A model generated the notes under the pieces. The model was given only the letters and a program-made list of their open reading frames with translations, was not told the origin of the DNA and searched no databases. 52,504 nt of DNA from Chloroflexota bacterium (GTDB lineage: Bacteria > Chloroflexota > Anaerolineae > UBA1429), in the NCBI GenBank assembly GCA_012719135.1, contig JAAYAW010000014.1, forward strand, positions 1 to 52,504, written 5' to 3'. A program made the translations under genes and the position numbers. Shown here in pieces: positions 16,615-25,330 of this stretch. Within the stretch, counting starts at the first letter, position 1. The number at the start of each line of letters is the position of its first letter.

Positions 16615-16926
16615 ATGTATGCAATCGTTGAGACCGGTGGCAAGCAGTACCGCGTACAGGTCGGCCAGACGGTCGATGTTGAGCGACTGGATGTGCAGGC
16701 CGGCGATATGGTGGAACTGGACCGCGTGCTCATGATTGCCGGCGAGGACGGGATCCAGGTGGGTACGCCCGTGCTGGAATCCGCAAAGGTGACGGCGACG
16801 GTCGTGGATCAAGTGCGTGGCCCCAAGCTGATCGTGTTCAAGTACCGGCCCAAGGAACGCATCCGCGTGAAAAAGGGCCATCGTCAGGATCAAACGCGCC
16901 TGCGCATCGAGGCTATCTCGGCCTGA
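16615..16926 (+). CDS. rplU: 50S ribosomal protein L21
   Basis: A 103-residue protein that begins [14 protein letters not shown], the invariant L21 N-terminus. It ends with the [17 protein letters not shown] basic block that contacts 23S rRNA. Length is normal for the family. GGAGG lies about 9 bases before the ATG. It is the first gene of a ribosomal cluster behind a perfect promoter, followed 37 bases later by L27, the usual L21-L27 order in bacteria. Confidence 0.98.
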   Translation: MYAIVETGGKQYRVQVGQTVDVERLDVQAGDMVELDRVLMIAGEDGIQVGTPVLESAKVTATVVDQVRGPKLIVFKYRPKERIRVKKGHRQDQTRLRIEAISA

Positions 16927-16963
16927 GGCTGGGGCGAGGCTGTTATTTCGGGAGGAGCGGCAG

Positions 16964-17224
16964 ATGGCACACAAAAAAGGTGGCGGTAGCACCTCGAACA
17001 AGCAGGACAGCGCGGGCAAGAGGCTCGGCGTCAAGCGTTACGACGGTGAGCAGGTTCGCGCCGGCACGATTATCATGCGGCAGGTAGGCAATCGCGTTCA
17101 CCCCGGCGAGAACGTAGGGTGTGGGCGAGATTATACGCTGTTCGCGACCATCGACGGCTTTGTCAAGTTCGAGCCGCATTTCGGGGGTCGCAAGCAGGTC
17201 TCAGTGTACGCGGAGAGGCAGTAG
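16964..17224 (+). CDS. rpmA: 50S ribosomal protein L27
   Basis: An 86-residue protein with the L27 signature [28 protein letters not shown]. The flexible N-terminal tail starts directly after Met, reaches the peptidyl transferase centre, and has no extra presequence of the kind cleaved by Prp in Firmicutes. GGAGGAG lies before the ATG. It follows L21 and is followed 3 bases later by L31 in one transcription unit. Confidence 0.98.
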   Translation: MAHKKGGGSTSNKQDSAGKRLGVKRYDGEQVRAGTIIMRQVGNRVHPGENVGCGRDYTLFATIDGFVKFEPHFGGRKQVSVYAERQ

Positions 17225-17227
17225 GCG

Positions 17228-17566
17228 ATGCGCGAGAATATCCACCCCAAGTACTATTCTGACGCGAAGGTCATTTGCGCTTGCGGTAACACCTGGGTAA
17301 CAGGTTCGACGGTTCCGGAGTTGCGTACGGATGTCTGCAGCGCATGCCATCCCTTCTACACCGGGCAGAGCCAGCGCATCGTGGACCGTGGCGGTATGGT
17401 CGAGCGGTTCACTCGGCGTGTGGAGCAGGCTGCGGGCCTTCAGCAAGAGGTCGCGAGCCGCGCTCGTGACAAGGCACGTCGAGAGCGTGAGCGCCAACTC
17501 GTCGAGATCGTCGATGAAGAAGATGTCGAGGCGATCGATCTCGGCGGCGAGGACCAGGCCAAGTAG
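17228..17566 (+). CDS. rpmE: 50S ribosomal protein L31, zinc-binding type with C-terminal extension
   Basis: A 112-residue protein. The first 65 residues are canonical L31: MRENIHPKYY, four zinc-binding cysteines in CAC...CSACHPFYTG, and GQSQRIVDRGGMVERF. A further 40 residues form a highly charged Arg/Glu-rich helix ending in an acidic stretch, making the protein about 1.6 times the usual length. Such extensions are seen in some Chloroflexota; their role is unknown. The four cysteines mark the C+ paralogue used under zinc sufficiency. The start codon is 3 bases after rpmA, and a terminator follows at 17617. Confidence 0.96.
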   Translation: MRENIHPKYYSDAKVICACGNTWVTGSTVPELRTDVCSACHPFYTGQSQRIVDRGGMVERFTRRVEQAAGLQQEVASRARDKARRERERQLVEIVDEEDVEAIDLGGEDQAK

Positions 17567-17616
17567 CGGTGCACGCCGTGTGCGGCGGGCGACGTCGCGA
17601 TTATCTGAAAGAGACG

Positions 17617-17646
17617 AGAGGCAGAGGCAATGCTCTGCCTCTTTTG
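17617..17646 (+). terminator. Rho-independent terminator after rpmE
   Basis: A perfect 10-bp stem AGAGGCAGAG/CTCTGCCTCT with loop GCAATG and a TTTT tract, 51 bases after the rpmE stop. It separates the ribosomal unit from thymidine kinase. Confidence 0.85.
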
Positions 17647-17698
17647 CGTTAGGTGGCTCATCTGGACACCCGCCTGGGGGTTGTGGAGGTGAAGTGCA

Positions 17699-18295
17699 AT
17701 GGCCGAGGAACATGGTCGCGAGGGCTGGATCGAGGTGATCTGTGGCGGCATGTTCAGTGGCAAGAGCGAGGAACTCATCCGCCGTGTCAAGCGCGCTGAG
17801 ATCGCGCGTCAACGCGTGCAGGTGTTCTACCACGCGCTGGACACCCGCTACGGGCCAGATCAGGTGAGCTCGCATGCCGGCAGCCATGTGCAGGCGGAGC
17901 CCGTCAAGACGCCCGAAGATATCTTGTGGGCGATCCGGTCGGACACTCAAGTCGTGGCGATTGATGAAGCGCAGTTTTTTGAGGGCGGTCTTGCCGGTGT
18001 GTGCAGCCAGCTGGCCGATGAAGGGCGGCGCGTCGTCGTCGCGGGGCTGGACATGGACTTTCGCGGTGTGCCCTTTGGCCCGATGCCGGTGCTGCTGGCC
18101 AGAGCTGAGGAGGTCACCAAGCTGCGCGCGATCTGTGTGGTGTGCGGAGCGCCGGCCAGCCGCACTCAGCGTCTCATCAACGGCGAGCCGGCCTGCTACG
18201 AGGACCCGATCATCCTGGTGGGCGCCAGCGAGGACTATGAAGCGCGCTGCCGGGCCTGCCACCGGGTTCCACACCGGGGGAGTACTTTGTCATGA
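17699..18295 (+). CDS. tdk: Thymidine kinase (type II)
   Basis: A 198-residue enzyme that phosphorylates thymidine to dTMP for nucleotide salvage. It has a P-loop [13 protein letters not shown], a Walker B/lasso-preceding [10 protein letters not shown] with the catalytic Glu, GLDMDFRG, and two C-terminal zinc-binding pairs (CVVCG and CRACH). Length is normal for bacterial type II enzymes. GGAGGTG lies before the ATG. The gene sits between the L31 terminator and the DUF1385 gene, a grouping recurrent near ribosomal protein L31 in several phyla. Confidence 0.96.
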   Translation: MAEEHGREGWIEVICGGMFSGKSEELIRRVKRAEIARQRVQVFYHALDTRYGPDQVSSHAGSHVQAEPVKTPEDILWAIRSDTQVVAIDEAQFFEGGLAGVCSQLADEGRRVVVAGLDMDFRGVPFGPMPVLLARAEEVTKLRAICVVCGAPASRTQRLINGEPACYEDPIILVGASEDYEARCRACHRVPHRGSTLS

Positions 18296-18346
18296 GCGCA
18301 CGTTCGGATAGACTGACCCGGATCAACGTAACCAGGGAGTGTGTCC

Positions 18347-19282
18347 ATGGGTAGCCTGAACTATGGCGGCCAGGCCGTGATGGAAGGCGTCATGATGCGT
18401 GGTGAGCGCGAGTGGGCCGTGTCGGTCCGCGCGCCCAGCGGCGAGATCCTGCAGGAGCATCAGGCGCTGCCCGCCGGATACCGCAGCCGCTGGCTCAAAC
18501 TGCCGTTTCTGCGAGGGCTCATTTCGCTGTGGGATTCGCTCGGTCTGGGCATGCGCGCCCTCCTCTGGTCCAGCGATGTGGCCTTGGGCGAGGAGGAGGA
18601 GGTTCGCTTCGCGGGGCCGCTTGCCTGGGGGACCGTGGCCGTCTCCGTGCTCTTTGGTGTCGGGCTGTTCTTTTTGCTTCCCATGCTTCTCACAAGTCTG
18701 GTGGACGATCGCATCGAGACTGCGATTCTGAGCAACCTCGTTGAGGGGGCCGTTCGGCTGGCGATCTTTGTGCTCTACCTCGTTCTCATTGGGCTCATGC
18801 CCGATATCCGGAGGGTGTTCGCCTATCACGGCGCGGAACACAAGACGATCAACGCCTACGAATCAGGCGCCTCGCTGACTCCAGATTCGGTGGCAGCCTA
18901 CTCCAGGGTGCACACGCGCTGCGGCACGGGATTCATGCTGGTAGTTCTGATCCTTTTTGTGCTGATCTCGTCGTTCCTGGGCCGTCCCAGCCTGGCCCTC
19001 CGGCTGGCTTCCCGCGTCGTTCTGATTCCGATTGTGTCCGGCATCGCCTACGAGATCATCAAGTTCAGCGCACGCCACTACGAGCGGAGCCGCCTGGTTC
19101 GCGCCATCATGGCGCCGGGTCTCGCGTTGCAGCAACTCACCACAAGGGAACCTAGCGCTGATATGCTGGAGGTGGCGATCGCGTCTCTCAAAACGGTGCT
19201 TGCTTCCGAGGGGCTCTTGGAGCCGGATCGTGAAGCCGCTCCCGACGTTGCCCAGACCGGTGCTGCGCTATCCGAAGCCTAA
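18347..19282 (+). CDS. DUF1385 (YqhQ-like) integral membrane protein
   Basis: A 311-residue protein of the DUF1385 family. The hallmark GGQAVMEGVMMRG is at the N-terminus and YHGAEHKTINAYE in the middle, followed by RVHTRCGTGFM. It has about four membrane helices between residues 90 and 230. The biochemical role is unknown; the conserved His/Glu in AEHK suggest a metal or catalytic site (inference). The ATG at 18347 is chosen over the GTG at 18341 because AGGGAG is 8 bases upstream of the former and only 2 from the latter. It is followed 11 bases later by malic enzyme. Confidence 0.9.
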   Translation: MGSLNYGGQAVMEGVMMRGEREWAVSVRAPSGEILQEHQALPAGYRSRWLKLPFLRGLISLWDSLGLGMRALLWSSDVALGEEEEVRFAGPLAWGTVAVSVLFGVGLFFLLPMLLTSLVDDRIETAILSNLVEGAVRLAIFVLYLVLIGLMPDIRRVFAYHGAEHKTINAYESGASLTPDSVAAYSRVHTRCGTGFMLVVLILFVLISSFLGRPSLALRLASRVVLIPIVSGIAYEIIKFSARHYERSRLVRAIMAPGLALQQLTTREPSADMLEVAIASLKTVLASEGLLEPDREAAPDVAQTGAALSEA

Positions 19283-19293
19283 AGGAGAGATCT

Positions 19294-20664
19294 ATGGGAA
19301 CCACAGCCGGACAGAGTCGTGAGGACCTGCTGGCCAGAGCGAACCGTCCTTCGGACGAGGCGATGCGTCTCCACCCCTACTTTCAGGGCAAGATTCAGAC
19401 GGCCGCCAAAGTCCCTGTGAGGGATTGGGACGATTTCTCCATCTGGTACACACCCGGTGTGGCGGCGCCCTGCCGGGCGATCGAGGCCAACCCGGAACTG
19501 GTGTACGAGTACACCAACAAGGCGAATACCGTGGCGATCGTCACCGATGGCACCCGCGTGCTGGGCCTCGGCGACATCGGCCCCCGCGGTGGCATGCCTG
19601 TGATGGAGGGGAAGGCCCTGCTGTTCAAGTATCTTGGCGGCGTCGATGCCGTTCCACTCTGTCTGGAAACCAAATCGGCCGAGGATATCGTTCAAACCGT
19701 GCGGCTCATCCAGCCCACCTTCGGCGGCATCAATCTGGAGGACATCGCCCAACCGCGGTGCTTTGAGGTTCTGGACACCCTCCGGGCAGATCCGTCGGTG
19801 CAGATCCCGGTTTTTCACGACGATCAGCAGGGCACCGCGACCGTGCTTTTGGCCGGGCTGTTGAATGCACTCAAGCTCACCCATCGCGATATCCGCAACA
19901 CGCGTTTCGCGATGGTGGGCATGGGCGCGGCGAACGTCGCCACGCTACGATTGCTCAGGGCGAGCGGCGTGAGCCTGGATCAGGTGATCGCCTGTGATAG
20001 CCGGGGTATCCTGCACTGCGAGCGCGAGGATGTCATCGCTCGCCAGGAGGCGTTTCCAGACAAGTATCTGCTCTGCGTGGAGAGCAACCCGGATAACCTG
20101 CGCGGAGGCCCCGAAGAGGCCATGCGGACCGCGGATGTGCTGATCGCCTTTGCGGCGCCCGGACCCGGCACGATCCGGCCAGAGTGGGTGCACGGCATGG
20201 CGGAAAACAGTATCGTGTTCGCCTGCTCGAATCCGGTGCCAGAGATCTGGCCCTGGGAGGCGTACGACGCCGGCGCTCGCATCGTGGGGACGGGGAGGTC
20301 CGACTTTGCCAATCAGCTCAACAACTCTCTCGGCTTCCCCGGCATCTTCCGGGGGGCGCTGGACGTCCGCGCCCGCACGATCACAGACGAGATGTGCCTC
20401 GCGGCGGCGCGGGCTCTGGCCGACCTCGGCGAGGCGCGGGGGCTGGATGACGAGCATATCGTGCCCGATATGAACGAGCCGGATCTCTACGCCCACGAGG
20501 CCACGGCCGTTGGGCTCAAAGCGATCGAGCAGGGGCTGGCACGCATTCAGATGTCGGAGCAGGCCTTGTTTGATGGCGCCGCGGAGCGCATACGCAGCGC
20601 CCGGGCCATGTTCGACACCATGATGGACGCGGGCCTCATTCCGCCCGTGCCCGACGCGAAGTAG
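19294..20664 (+). CDS. NAD(P)-dependent malic enzyme
   Basis: A 456-residue enzyme that converts malate to pyruvate and CO2 with NAD(P) reduction. The N-terminal malic domain carries [27 protein letters not shown] with the invariant DG pair, the catalytic Lys in MEGKALLF, and FHDDQQGTA with metal-binding Asp residues. The Rossmann domain starts at [22 protein letters not shown] and [10 protein letters not shown] are typical of the prokaryotic short form, which lacks the phosphotransacetylase-like extension. AAAGGAG lies before the ATG. It is probably co-transcribed with the DUF1385 gene. Confidence 0.95.
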   Translation: MGTTAGQSREDLLARANRPSDEAMRLHPYFQGKIQTAAKVPVRDWDDFSIWYTPGVAAPCRAIEANPELVYEYTNKANTVAIVTDGTRVLGLGDIGPRGGMPVMEGKALLFKYLGGVDAVPLCLETKSAEDIVQTVRLIQPTFGGINLEDIAQPRCFEVLDTLRADPSVQIPVFHDDQQGTATVLLAGLLNALKLTHRDIRNTRFAMVGMGAANVATLRLLRASGVSLDQVIACDSRGILHCEREDVIARQEAFPDKYLLCVESNPDNLRGGPEEAMRTADVLIAFAAPGPGTIRPEWVHGMAENSIVFACSNPVPEIWPWEAYDAGARIVGTGRSDFANQLNNSLGFPGIFRGALDVRARTITDEMCLAAARALADLGEARGLDDEHIVPDMNEPDLYAHEATAVGLKAIEQGLARIQMSEQALFDGAAERIRSARAMFDTMMDAGLIPPVPDAK

Positions 20665-20688
20665 GCGCCCACTCCCTCCGTTTGTGTG

Positions 20689-20724
20689 CCCCGGGGAACG
20701 GATCACCCGGGGCCGGTGCTTTTA
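20689..20724 (+). terminator. Possible terminator after malic enzyme
   Basis: CCCCGGG (20689-20695) pairs with CCCGGGG (20706-20712) around a 10-base loop. TTTT follows after an eight-base gap, 25 bases downstream of the malic enzyme stop. The loop is long, so confidence is moderate. Confidence 0.45.
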
Positions 20725-20739
20725 CAGGCCCGCCTCGGC

Positions 20740-21355
20740 TGGCCACAATGCCCGGCGACACTTCCTGGGAGATCGCCCTAGATGACTTCACCCAAAGCCA
20801 GGCTCCTCGCCCACGGCCGTCGGTCCGCCTGAGCGAGCGGCCGGACGTGGACGGGCAGGTTGGGACCGCAGCTACGCTCAACCTGGAGCGGGTATGGCAG
20901 GCTGCAGAGCGATTGGGTGAGGATCACGGGATCGAGACCGGCCTGGCGGATGAGGACGGAATCACCAGGCATAGCAGCCGGCATCCGATCGCCGGCGCCC
21001 ACCCGAGCAGCAACTGGGTTGCCGGGGAGGTCGTTCGAGCCGCCTATACGGCGGATCTCAGCGAGCTATCCGCCCGCCGCTACGATCTGGTGGTGTCCAT
21101 CCTCGATCTCGGCGTCGCGGAGGAGTTTGGGTCTCTTGTGGCACCCCCTGGCGAGCGGATGGTTGGCGAGCGCGTTGGTTGTGGATTCCCATCTGATCGC
21201 TCTCCCGGTATACGTCGTGCCCGGTGAGTACCGCCTGGTTGTCGGGCTGTACGATCCAACTCTCTGGTGCGCCTGCCGGTGAGTGCGCCAGCCGAAGCAC
21301 GAGTAACCGACGACCGCCTGCTGTTGGCCACGGTCAGCATCCCTTTCGCTCAGGG
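20740..21355 (+). pseudogene. Decayed remnant of a multi-module beta-sandwich protein (C-terminal part of a membrane glycosyltransferase-like protein)
   Basis: This gap of about 775 bases has no intact gene but keeps recognisable protein pieces in different frames. One frame reads TSWEIALDDFTQ, then LERVWQAAERLGEDHGIETGLADEDG and WVAGEVVRAAYTADLSE. From about 21165 the next frame reads ALVVDSHLIALPVYVVPGEY with RLVVGLYDPT. After about 21265 a third frame gives LVRLPVSAPAEARVTDDR. Together they look like two copies of a beta-sandwich module (typical phrases: WQPGEVV, PGEYRLVVGLYDP) found at the C-terminus of long membrane glycosyltransferases in related bacteria (from memory, not searched). 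At least two frameshifts and loss of the N-terminal part mark it as a pseudogene. Sequencing error could explain the shifts but not the missing upstream part. Confidence 0.6.
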
Positions 21356-21367
21356 CGCTCGATCTGC

Positions 21368-21396
21368 TTGGATGCCTTGGAGCACGATGCTATACT
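21368..21396 (+). promoter_or_regulatory. Sigma-70-type promoter for the zinc-ribbon coiled-coil gene
   Basis: TTGGAT (21368-21373), a 17-base spacer and TATACT (21391-21396), 43 bases before the ATG at 21440, just downstream of the pseudogene. Confidence 0.65.
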
Positions 21397-21439
21397 GCCA
21401 GGACATTGGCCTCGCCAGTCACGTTGCAGGAGGGCAGAG

Positions 21440-22144
21440 ATGGATCTCATTCAGGTACTGATACGCCTGGCCCTCGTAGACGAGGAGTGGGACGACAAGG
21501 GCCGCCGCTACCAGCAAGTACGAGAGTTGCTTGGCAATCCTCGCGAGTTGACAGATCGACAGGAGGCCCAGGCGGCCCTCGTCCGGGACGATGCCGAAGC
21601 CCGTGCGGCGCTTGCCAACCTCGAGCTGGAGATGGAGAGTCTGCAGGGGCGCTTGAGTCAGGTCGAGAAGGACCTCTACGGCGGTACCATCTCGGCGCCC
21701 CGTGAGTTGGAGAACCTTCGACGCGATGGCGATCAACTTCGCCATCGGATCGCGCAGATCGAGGATCAGGCTCTGGCCTTGATGGCCGCCTGTGATGATC
21801 TCGATGTTCGGGTCCACGACGGGGCAGCCGCGCTTGAGGCCTTTGAGAGCGAGTGGGCTGTGCTCACAGCGGACGCCCGGGAGACTTACCAGACCCTTCG
21901 CGCCCGGCTGCAGGACCTTCAGAGCGAGCGCGAGCAGCTGCGCCAGCGTGTCCCAGCACAGGAGATGGCCCTGTACGACGAACTGCGCCGCACAAAGAAC
22001 GGCCGTCCGCTCGCTCCGATGCGTGACGGCATCTGCCAGGTATGCCGCGTCAGTGTCCCGCGGAACAAGATCACGATCGCCGAGGGTGGGTACGATAGCG
22101 TCGCAACCTGCGAAGGCTGCGGCAGAATACTCTACCAGGCCTAG
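21440..22144 (+). CDS. Coiled-coil protein with C-terminal C4 zinc ribbon (DUF164/zf-RING_7 type)
   Basis: A 234-residue cytoplasmic protein. Residues about 5-170 are a long antiparallel coiled coil rich in Glu, Gln, Leu and Arg. The C-terminus carries CQVCRVSVPRNK and CEGCGRILY, two CxxC knuckles of a zinc ribbon that probably binds nucleic acid. Members of this family are widespread and poorly characterised. The ATG at 21440 follows AGGAGGG and is the first start after a good promoter. It is followed 11 bases later by the ATPase-propeller gene, so the two are co-transcribed. Confidence 0.85.
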   Translation: MDLIQVLIRLALVDEEWDDKGRRYQQVRELLGNPRELTDRQEAQAALVRDDAEARAALANLELEMESLQGRLSQVEKDLYGGTISAPRELENLRRDGDQLRHRIAQIEDQALALMAACDDLDVRVHDGAAALEAFESEWAVLTADARETYQTLRARLQDLQSEREQLRQRVPAQEMALYDELRRTKNGRPLAPMRDGICQVCRVSVPRNKITIAEGGYDSVATCEGCGRILYQA

Positions 22145-22155
22145 GGAGCGACTAC

Positions 22156-24243
22156 TTGCTCAACCCGTATATTACCGATCGTCCGCTGGGCGGCGAGGAT
22201 CTGTTCATCGGCCGCACAGAGGTTCTGAGCCGCCTGCATGACATCCTGCATAGCGAACACCGGCTCGTCCTCCTCTTTGGCAAGCCTCATATCGGCAAGA
22301 CATCGCTTCTGAATCAGTTTGTGGCGCAACTCGGCTCCACAGGGCGGATGCAGCGCGTGGATTGGAGCGCCGTGTCCGCGCGGTCCGGTGACCTGTGTGA
22401 GCGCATCGTGAATGCACTGTGTGATGCGCTCGATCTGCAGGTCGGACAGGAGGACGATTCGAGGCAGATCCTGCGGGCACGCTGCGCGCAACCCCTTGCG
22501 GCCGGTGAGCGCGCATCCGTGGTGGCGATCGATGGGCTGGGCCTGGAGGAGTGTGCCTCCGGCAACGGCTGGGCGCAAGGGGCGAGCGAACTTGCGGAGC
22601 TCCTGCGGGGCGGATCGCTGCTTGTGATTATCGCCGTGGAAGCGCGCCCTGAGGAATGCCAGGCCACCGCTCCGGAGCTCCCCACTATCGTGCTGAGCGG
22701 CCTCTCGCTGGAGGAGACGGAGGACCTGTTGCTGGTGCCCGTGCGCGGGGCCATGACCTATGATCTGGAGTCCATGCGCCGGATCTATGCCCTCACCGGC
22801 GGGGAGCCGTATCTCGTCCAGTTGTACGGCTACTGCATATTCGAGCAGCGCGCTCAGAGGGGCTGGGCGGGGATTATCGAAGTGGAACTGGCCGTAGATG
22901 ACGTGATCGAGCGCGCGGCTGCCCAGTTCGCAGAGCTATGGGGACGCTGCGGAGTGCCAGCGCGCATTGTGCTGTGCGTCTTTTCGGAGGGAATTGGAAC
23001 CCACGGTATCGGCTCGGCAGACGACGTCCGCCGCAGGCTACAGCGCGAGCGCGTGGAAATGCCGCTCGCGGATGTCGAGGAGGCGCTGGACGAGTTGCGC
23101 CAGCGCGATCTGGTGGAACGCCTGGGTGGCGGCCTCTTCCGGTTTCGCAACGCCCTCTTCCTGCGCTGGCTCAGAGCGAACAGGAGCCTGGTCGAGACGG
23201 TGCGCCGCACCCGCGAGTACCGCCGCCTGCCCCGCCCCACGGTGCCGCCGATACTCAACCGGCGCATCGATTGGCTCGGGTTATCCCTCTGGGTCCTCAT
23301 CGCCGCTTTGATTGTCGCCGTGGCGGCCGTCTGGAGATCTCGAGAGACACGCATCACGTGGACCGACGCCCCACCAACCGCAACGCTGGAGGCAGATTCC
23401 AGCCCGGCTGCAGCAGCGGCAACGATGCCCCTGCGCGCGCCCTCTGGCAGGCTCGTCTACCAAGCCAAGGCCGAGTCGGGGCATTACTGGGATATCTACA
23501 CCATGCAGAGCGATGGGCTGGACCCGATCCGGCTGACTCAGGATGCCTCTGATAACACCGGCCCGGCCTGCTCGCCCGATGGGAAGCGAATCGCCTTTGT
23601 GAGCGACCGCGAAGGGAACCGCGAGATCTATGTGATGGATGCCGATGGGGCCAATGTGCGCAACCTTTCGCAGAACGCCGCGGAGGACTGGACCCCTTCC
23701 TGGTCTCCCGATGGAACCAGGCTGGCGTTCGCTTCTTTCCGGGATGGTAACTGGGAGATCTATGTGATGGATGCGGACGGGGCTAACGCCCAGCGCATCA
23801 CGCGTTCCAGCAACGCGGACTATGCGCCCGCCTGGTCGCCTACGGGCGATGCGATCGCCTTTGTATCGGATCGTTCAGGCAACCTGGACGTATACCTCAT
23901 GGCGCCGGACGGGTCCGACCTGCGGACCGTGACAACCGACACATCGACGGATCAGGCGCCGGCCTGGGCACCCGATGGGCGACAACTCCTGTGGGAGAGC
24001 TATCGTGATTCGAACATGGAGATCATGGCGATCGATGTGACGGGCGGTGCGCCTCGCAATCTGACGCAGGACGCCTATGCCGATGATCACGGGGGTAGCT
24101 GGTCGCCATCGGGCGATGGTATCGCCTATTTCAGCAATCACAACGTGGGATGGGACATCTTTACCCTGGACCTGCGCACCGGTCAGCGTGTGAACATTAC
24201 CCAGAGCGTGGCCATGGAGCAGTACCCGGTCTACTGCCCTTAG
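22156..24243 (+). CDS. STAND-like ATPase fused through one transmembrane helix to a TolB-like six-bladed propeller
   Basis: A 695-residue three-part protein. Residues 1-350 form an ATPase of the AAA_16/NACHT-like kind: LFIGRTEVLSRL, a Walker A FGKPHIGKTSLL (42-49), a VVAIDGLGL Walker B-like strand, then GGEPYLVQLYGY and a winged-helix-like segment. A membrane helix follows near 374-395 (LGLSLWVLIAALIVAVAAVW), then a Pro/Ala/Thr-rich linker. From about 425 there are six PD40 repeats of the WSPDGxxIAFxSDRxGNxEIYVMDADG type, one full TolB-like propeller. The topology implies a cytoplasmic ATPase and an extracellular propeller. The TTG start is preceded by GGGAG. Its stop overlaps that of yggT on the other strand. 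Confidence 0.85.
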   Translation: MLNPYITDRPLGGEDLFIGRTEVLSRLHDILHSEHRLVLLFGKPHIGKTSLLNQFVAQLGSTGRMQRVDWSAVSARSGDLCERIVNALCDALDLQVGQEDDSRQILRARCAQPLAAGERASVVAIDGLGLEECASGNGWAQGASELAELLRGGSLLVIIAVEARPEECQATAPELPTIVLSGLSLEETEDLLLVPVRGAMTYDLESMRRIYALTGGEPYLVQLYGYCIFEQRAQRGWAGIIEVELAVDDVIERAAAQFAELWGRCGVPARIVLCVFSEGIGTHGIGSADDVRRRLQRERVEMPLADVEEALDELRQRDLVERLGGGLFRFRNALFLRWLRANRSLVETVRRTREYRRLPRPTVPPILNRRIDWLGLSLWVLIAALIVAVAAVWRSRETRITWTDAPPTATLEADSSPAAAAATMPLRAPSGRLVYQAKAESGHYWDIYTMQSDGLDPIRLTQDASDNTGPACSPDGKRIAFVSDREGNREIYVMDADGANVRNLSQNAAEDWTPSWSPDGTRLAFASFRDGNWEIYVMDADGANAQRITRSSNADYAPAWSPTGDAIAFVSDRSGNLDVYLMAPDGSDLRTVTTDTSTDQAPAWAPDGRQLLWESYRDSNMEIMAIDVTGGAPRNLTQDAYADDHGGSWSPSGDGIAYFSNHNVGWDIFTLDLRTGQRVNITQSVAMEQYPVYCP

Positions 24244-24506
24244 GCCAGCCGCTGCAGCGCAAGAAGGAGCACGCGTTCCGACAGGCCAATCAGCAACAGC
24301 GCAAAAAACGGGGATAGATCGAACATGCCCATACGGGGGAGCGCCCGGCGGATCGGCCCCAGGATCGGTTCGGTGATGCCAAGAAGCAAAGCCACCAGCG
24401 GGCTCTCCGGGTTCACGGGCAACCAGGACAGTATGACCCGTGCAAAGATGGCCAGGTTCAACGCCTGGGCGAGGATCTCGACAAAGTTGGCCAGTACCCG
24501 GATCAC
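24240..24506 (-). CDS. YggT family membrane protein
   Basis: An 88-residue two-helix membrane protein of the YggT/CCB3 family, usually near proC and yggS and linked to osmotic tolerance or cell division. Helix 1 covers FVEILAQALNLAIFARVILSW. After NPESPLVALLLGITEPILGPIRRALP comes helix 2 LSPFFALLLIGLSERVLLLAL. The GTG start at 24506 lies in GTGA overlapping the proC stop by 4 bases, with GGAGG 6 bases upstream. Its TAA (24240-24242) overlaps the TAG of the convergent ATPase gene (24241-24243). Confidence 0.9.
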   Translation of the reverse strand: MIRVLANFVEILAQALNLAIFARVILSWLPVNPESPLVALLLGITEPILGPIRRALPRMGMFDLSPFFALLLIGLSERVLLLALQRLA

Positions 24507-25330
24507 GACGCACCTCCCAGCCGCTGGGCCTGTCGATAGGCAGCCAGCACGGCTCGAGTGATCGTGGCCCGGAAGGCCCCGGCCTCCAACTCGTGCAAGG
24601 CGGCAGCCGTGGTACCTCCTGGAGAGGTCACGCGGTTGCGCAGAATCGCCGGGTGGAGATCGGCCTGCCGCACGTACTCCGCCGAGCCCAACACGGTCTG
24701 GAGAGCGAGCGTGGCGGCCACATCGCGCGTGAGCCCGATCTGTACCCCCGCGTCGGTGAGCGCTTCGATGAACAGGAACACATAGGCCGGCCCCGAACCG
24801 GAAAGGGCCGTGGCCATGTCCACCTCGTCTTCGCTGTGTCCGCGGACCTGGACGCCCAGCGCATCGAGCAGTTGCCTCGCTTGGGCGCGCTGCTGTTCGG
24901 TGGTACCGGGGGTATCCGTCCACAGTGAAGCGCCCTGCCCGATCTGCCCTGGCGTATTTGGGATGACCCGAACCACGGCCGGTGTGCCGAGAGCCTCCAC
25001 GAAGCGGGCAATGGGCGCGCCCGCGACAATGGTGACGATCAGTGTGCCGGCAGAGACGCTCCCTCGCAAACCCTGCAAGACCGATGGCAGGACCTGTGGC
25101 TTGACGGCGAACACAACGACGTTGGCTCCCTGAACGGCCTCACGGTTATCGGCCGTACAGGCGATTCCGAGTGTCTGGTTCAGTGCCGCGCGTCGCTCAG
25201 CGACCGGCTCGCTCACCACGATCTGTTGCGGCTCGATCGAGCCCGCGTTCAGCAGGCTCCGGATGATGGCCTCGCCCATCACGCCACCCCCGACAAAGGC
25301 CACACGCTTCCCGTCCAGTGCTCCAGTCAT
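24503..25330 (-). CDS. proC: Pyrroline-5-carboxylate reductase
   Basis: A 275-residue enzyme catalysing the last step of proline synthesis, NAD(P)H reduction of pyrroline-5-carboxylate. It has an N-terminal Rossmann motif VAFVGGGVMGEAII, VFAVKPQVLP, the conserved VRVIPNTP, then the C-terminal helical dimerisation domain with ALSGSGPAYVFLFIEAL and VTSPGGTTAAALHELE. Length is normal. The ATG overlaps the yggS stop by 4 bases (ATGA), and yggT overlaps its own stop. The yggS-proC-yggT order is a common conserved cluster. Confidence 0.97.
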   Translation of the reverse strand: MTGALDGKRVAFVGGGVMGEAIIRSLLNAGSIEPQQIVVSEPVAERRAALNQTLGIACTADNREAVQGANVVVFAVKPQVLPSVLQGLRGSVSAGTLIVTIVAGAPIARFVEALGTPAVVRVIPNTPGQIGQGASLWTDTPGTTEQQRAQARQLLDALGVQVRGHSEDEVDMATALSGSGPAYVFLFIEALTDAGVQIGLTRDVAATLALQTVLGSAEYVRQADLHPAILRNRVTSPGGTTAAALHELEAGAFRATITRAVLAAYRQAQRLGGAS

